Positions 63,299-64,000 of a stretch of DNA of 64,000 bases are shown one piece after another (position 1 is the first letter of the stretch; every line of letters starts with the position of its first letter). The translations under genes and the position numbers were made by a program. The notes under the pieces are model-generated. The model saw only the letters and a program-made list of their open reading frames with translations. It ran no database searches and was not told the DNA's origin. Origin of the DNA: S012-113 sp965368405 (GTDB lineage Bacteria; Bacteroidota; Bacteroidia; Cytophagales; Cyclobacteriaceae); assembly GCA_965368405.1 (NCBI GenBank), contig CBDUMS010000003.1, positions 1 to 64,000 on the forward strand, in the 5' to 3' direction.

Positions 63299-63758
63299 TA
63301 TAGATAATATCGGCAGGTCGTTCTATTCTGCATTTCAACAAAATGACGTCGCCAAGATGAAGTCGCTCTATCATCCCGACTTACGCTTCGAAGATCCAGC
63401 TTTTGGACAACTGGATTTTCAACGCGCAACATATATGTGGCAGATGTTATGCGAATCGGCTAAAGATTTACGAATTGATTTTACGATTATCGATGAAAAG
63501 AATGATGTAATTATTGTACAATGGGTGGCTTATTATACCTTTTCGGCAACCAATAGACCAGTAAAAAACATCATAATTGCGCGACTACAAATTAAAGATG
63601 GTTTGATTATCGACCACCACGACAACTTCGATCTTCATAAATGGGCTAAGCAGGCACTAGGCTTCAAGGGATGGCTCCTAGGTGGCACATCATTCTTTAA
63701 AAACAAATTGCATCAGCAAACGAATAGGCAGCTAGATAAATATATCGCCAAACAATAA
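63288..63758 (+). CDS. NTF2/SnoaL-like protein
   Basis: 156 aa. Cone-shaped NTF2-like fold: starts with a helix, then SLYHPDLRFEDPAFGQL, and a later strand IIVQWVAYYTFSATNRPV. The family includes isomerases and binding proteins; no catalytic set can be named. It starts inside the bcp end, so they are translationally coupled. Confidence 0.82.
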   Translation: MAISIDNIGRSFYSAFQQNDVAKMKSLYHPDLRFEDPAFGQLDFQRATYMWQMLCESAKDLRIDFTIIDEKNDVIIVQWVAYYTFSATNRPVKNIIIARLQIKDGLIIDHHDNFDLHKWAKQALGFKGWLLGGTSFFKNKLHQQTNRQLDKYIAKQ

Positions 63759-63849
63759 CCGCATAAATAATTTTTAATTCCTCTTACCTCCTATTGTGCT
63801 ACCTTTCCAGCAATTGTTAAAAACCTTGCTTCACAAAATCTAATTAATC

Positions 63850-64000
63850 ATGCGTTATATTCTCCTGTTTGCGTTTATCATCACCGGATCAGTATCAAGC
63901 TTTGCTCAAATGAGCGACGTAATGGAACCACTCGATGTTTTTGAACTTGAGTTTGTCTCAGATCCTCAAATATCTCCTGATGGTAAAAAGATCATTTATG
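63850..64000 (+). CDS. S9-family peptidase, 5' part (truncated by window end)
   Basis: 50 codons seen. Signal peptide MRYILLFAFIITGSVSSFAQ, then DVFELEFVSDPQISPDGKKIIY, the beginning of a S9-type beta-propeller ('ISPDGK'). It is like the S9 peptidase at 38800-40836. The rest lies outside the window. Confidence 0.75.
   Translation, partial: MRYILLFAFIITGSVSSFAQMSDVMEPLDVFELEFVSDPQISPDGKKIIY

Noticed and set aside
1..64000. tRNA, rRNA, CRISPR, insertion sequences, prophage genes
   Set aside because: Looked for in the intergenic stretches and repeats; none supported by sequence.

Overview
The window is a chromosomal segment of a low-GC member of the Bacteroidota, most likely the Cytophagia (a Fulvivirga/Roseivirga/Marivirga-like marine lineage; this placement is inference from gene content). 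Supporting signs are promoters of the TAnnTTTG type, the trp order E-G-D-C-F-B-A, many signal-peptide and lipoprotein hydrolases, PorT-type barrels, type III pantothenate kinase, a split YeeE/YedE pair and a fatty-acid hydroxylase. I see no rRNA, tRNA, insertion sequence, prophage or CRISPR array, and no clearly broken gene. The last gene runs off the right edge.

Layout. 1-6.1 kb (minus strand): TPR protein, gyrA, three hypothetical proteins. 6.3-12.7 kb: barrel protein, heme A synthase, coaX (minus), a BASS transporter, then an acyltransferase / SirB-cytochrome c / PrsW protease run. 12.7-15.1 kb (minus): COG3014-like lipoprotein, LpoB-like lipoprotein, small secreted protein. 15.2-21.7 kb (minus): a complete tryptophan operon with its own leader peptide (three consecutive Trp codons) and an intrinsic terminator ending just before the trpE start. 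21.7-28.0 kb (minus): a TerB/ABCG fusion, a Prc-type protease and a zinc-ribbon membrane protein. 28.1-29.3 kb: four small plus-strand genes, one of only 51 codons. 29.4-46.4 kb: a district of peptidases and amide/nitrile hydrolases (M14, M20D, serine hydrolase, nitrilase, class A-like serine hydrolase, M28, S9, M16, M20, Xaa-Pro aminopeptidase). 46.5-53.3 kb (minus): a seven-gene tripartite ABC-2 exporter operon led by a TetR regulator with a perfect palindromic operator. 53.4-57.1 kb: 5-oxoprolinase. 57.1-60.6 kb: lipoprotein, NagX-like membrane acyltransferase, FNR-like regulator, fatty-acid hydroxylase. 60.9-64 kb: two half-size YeeE/YedE proteins, a DUF1571/LysM protein, BCP peroxiredoxin, an NTF2-like protein and the start of an S9 peptidase.

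The most interesting non-coding signals are: (1) a multibranched, linker-free RNA fold followed by an intrinsic terminator on the minus strand at about 57.87-58.07 kb, which looks like an unassigned riboswitch or small RNA; (2) the trp attenuator; (3) two FNR-like boxes (ATGAT-N4-ATCAT), each about 41-42 bases from the predicted start of divergent promoters for the fatty-acid hydroxylase and the YeeE pair, next to an FNR-like gene with cluster-type cysteines. Functional names come from motifs and recalled family features; no database search was possible.
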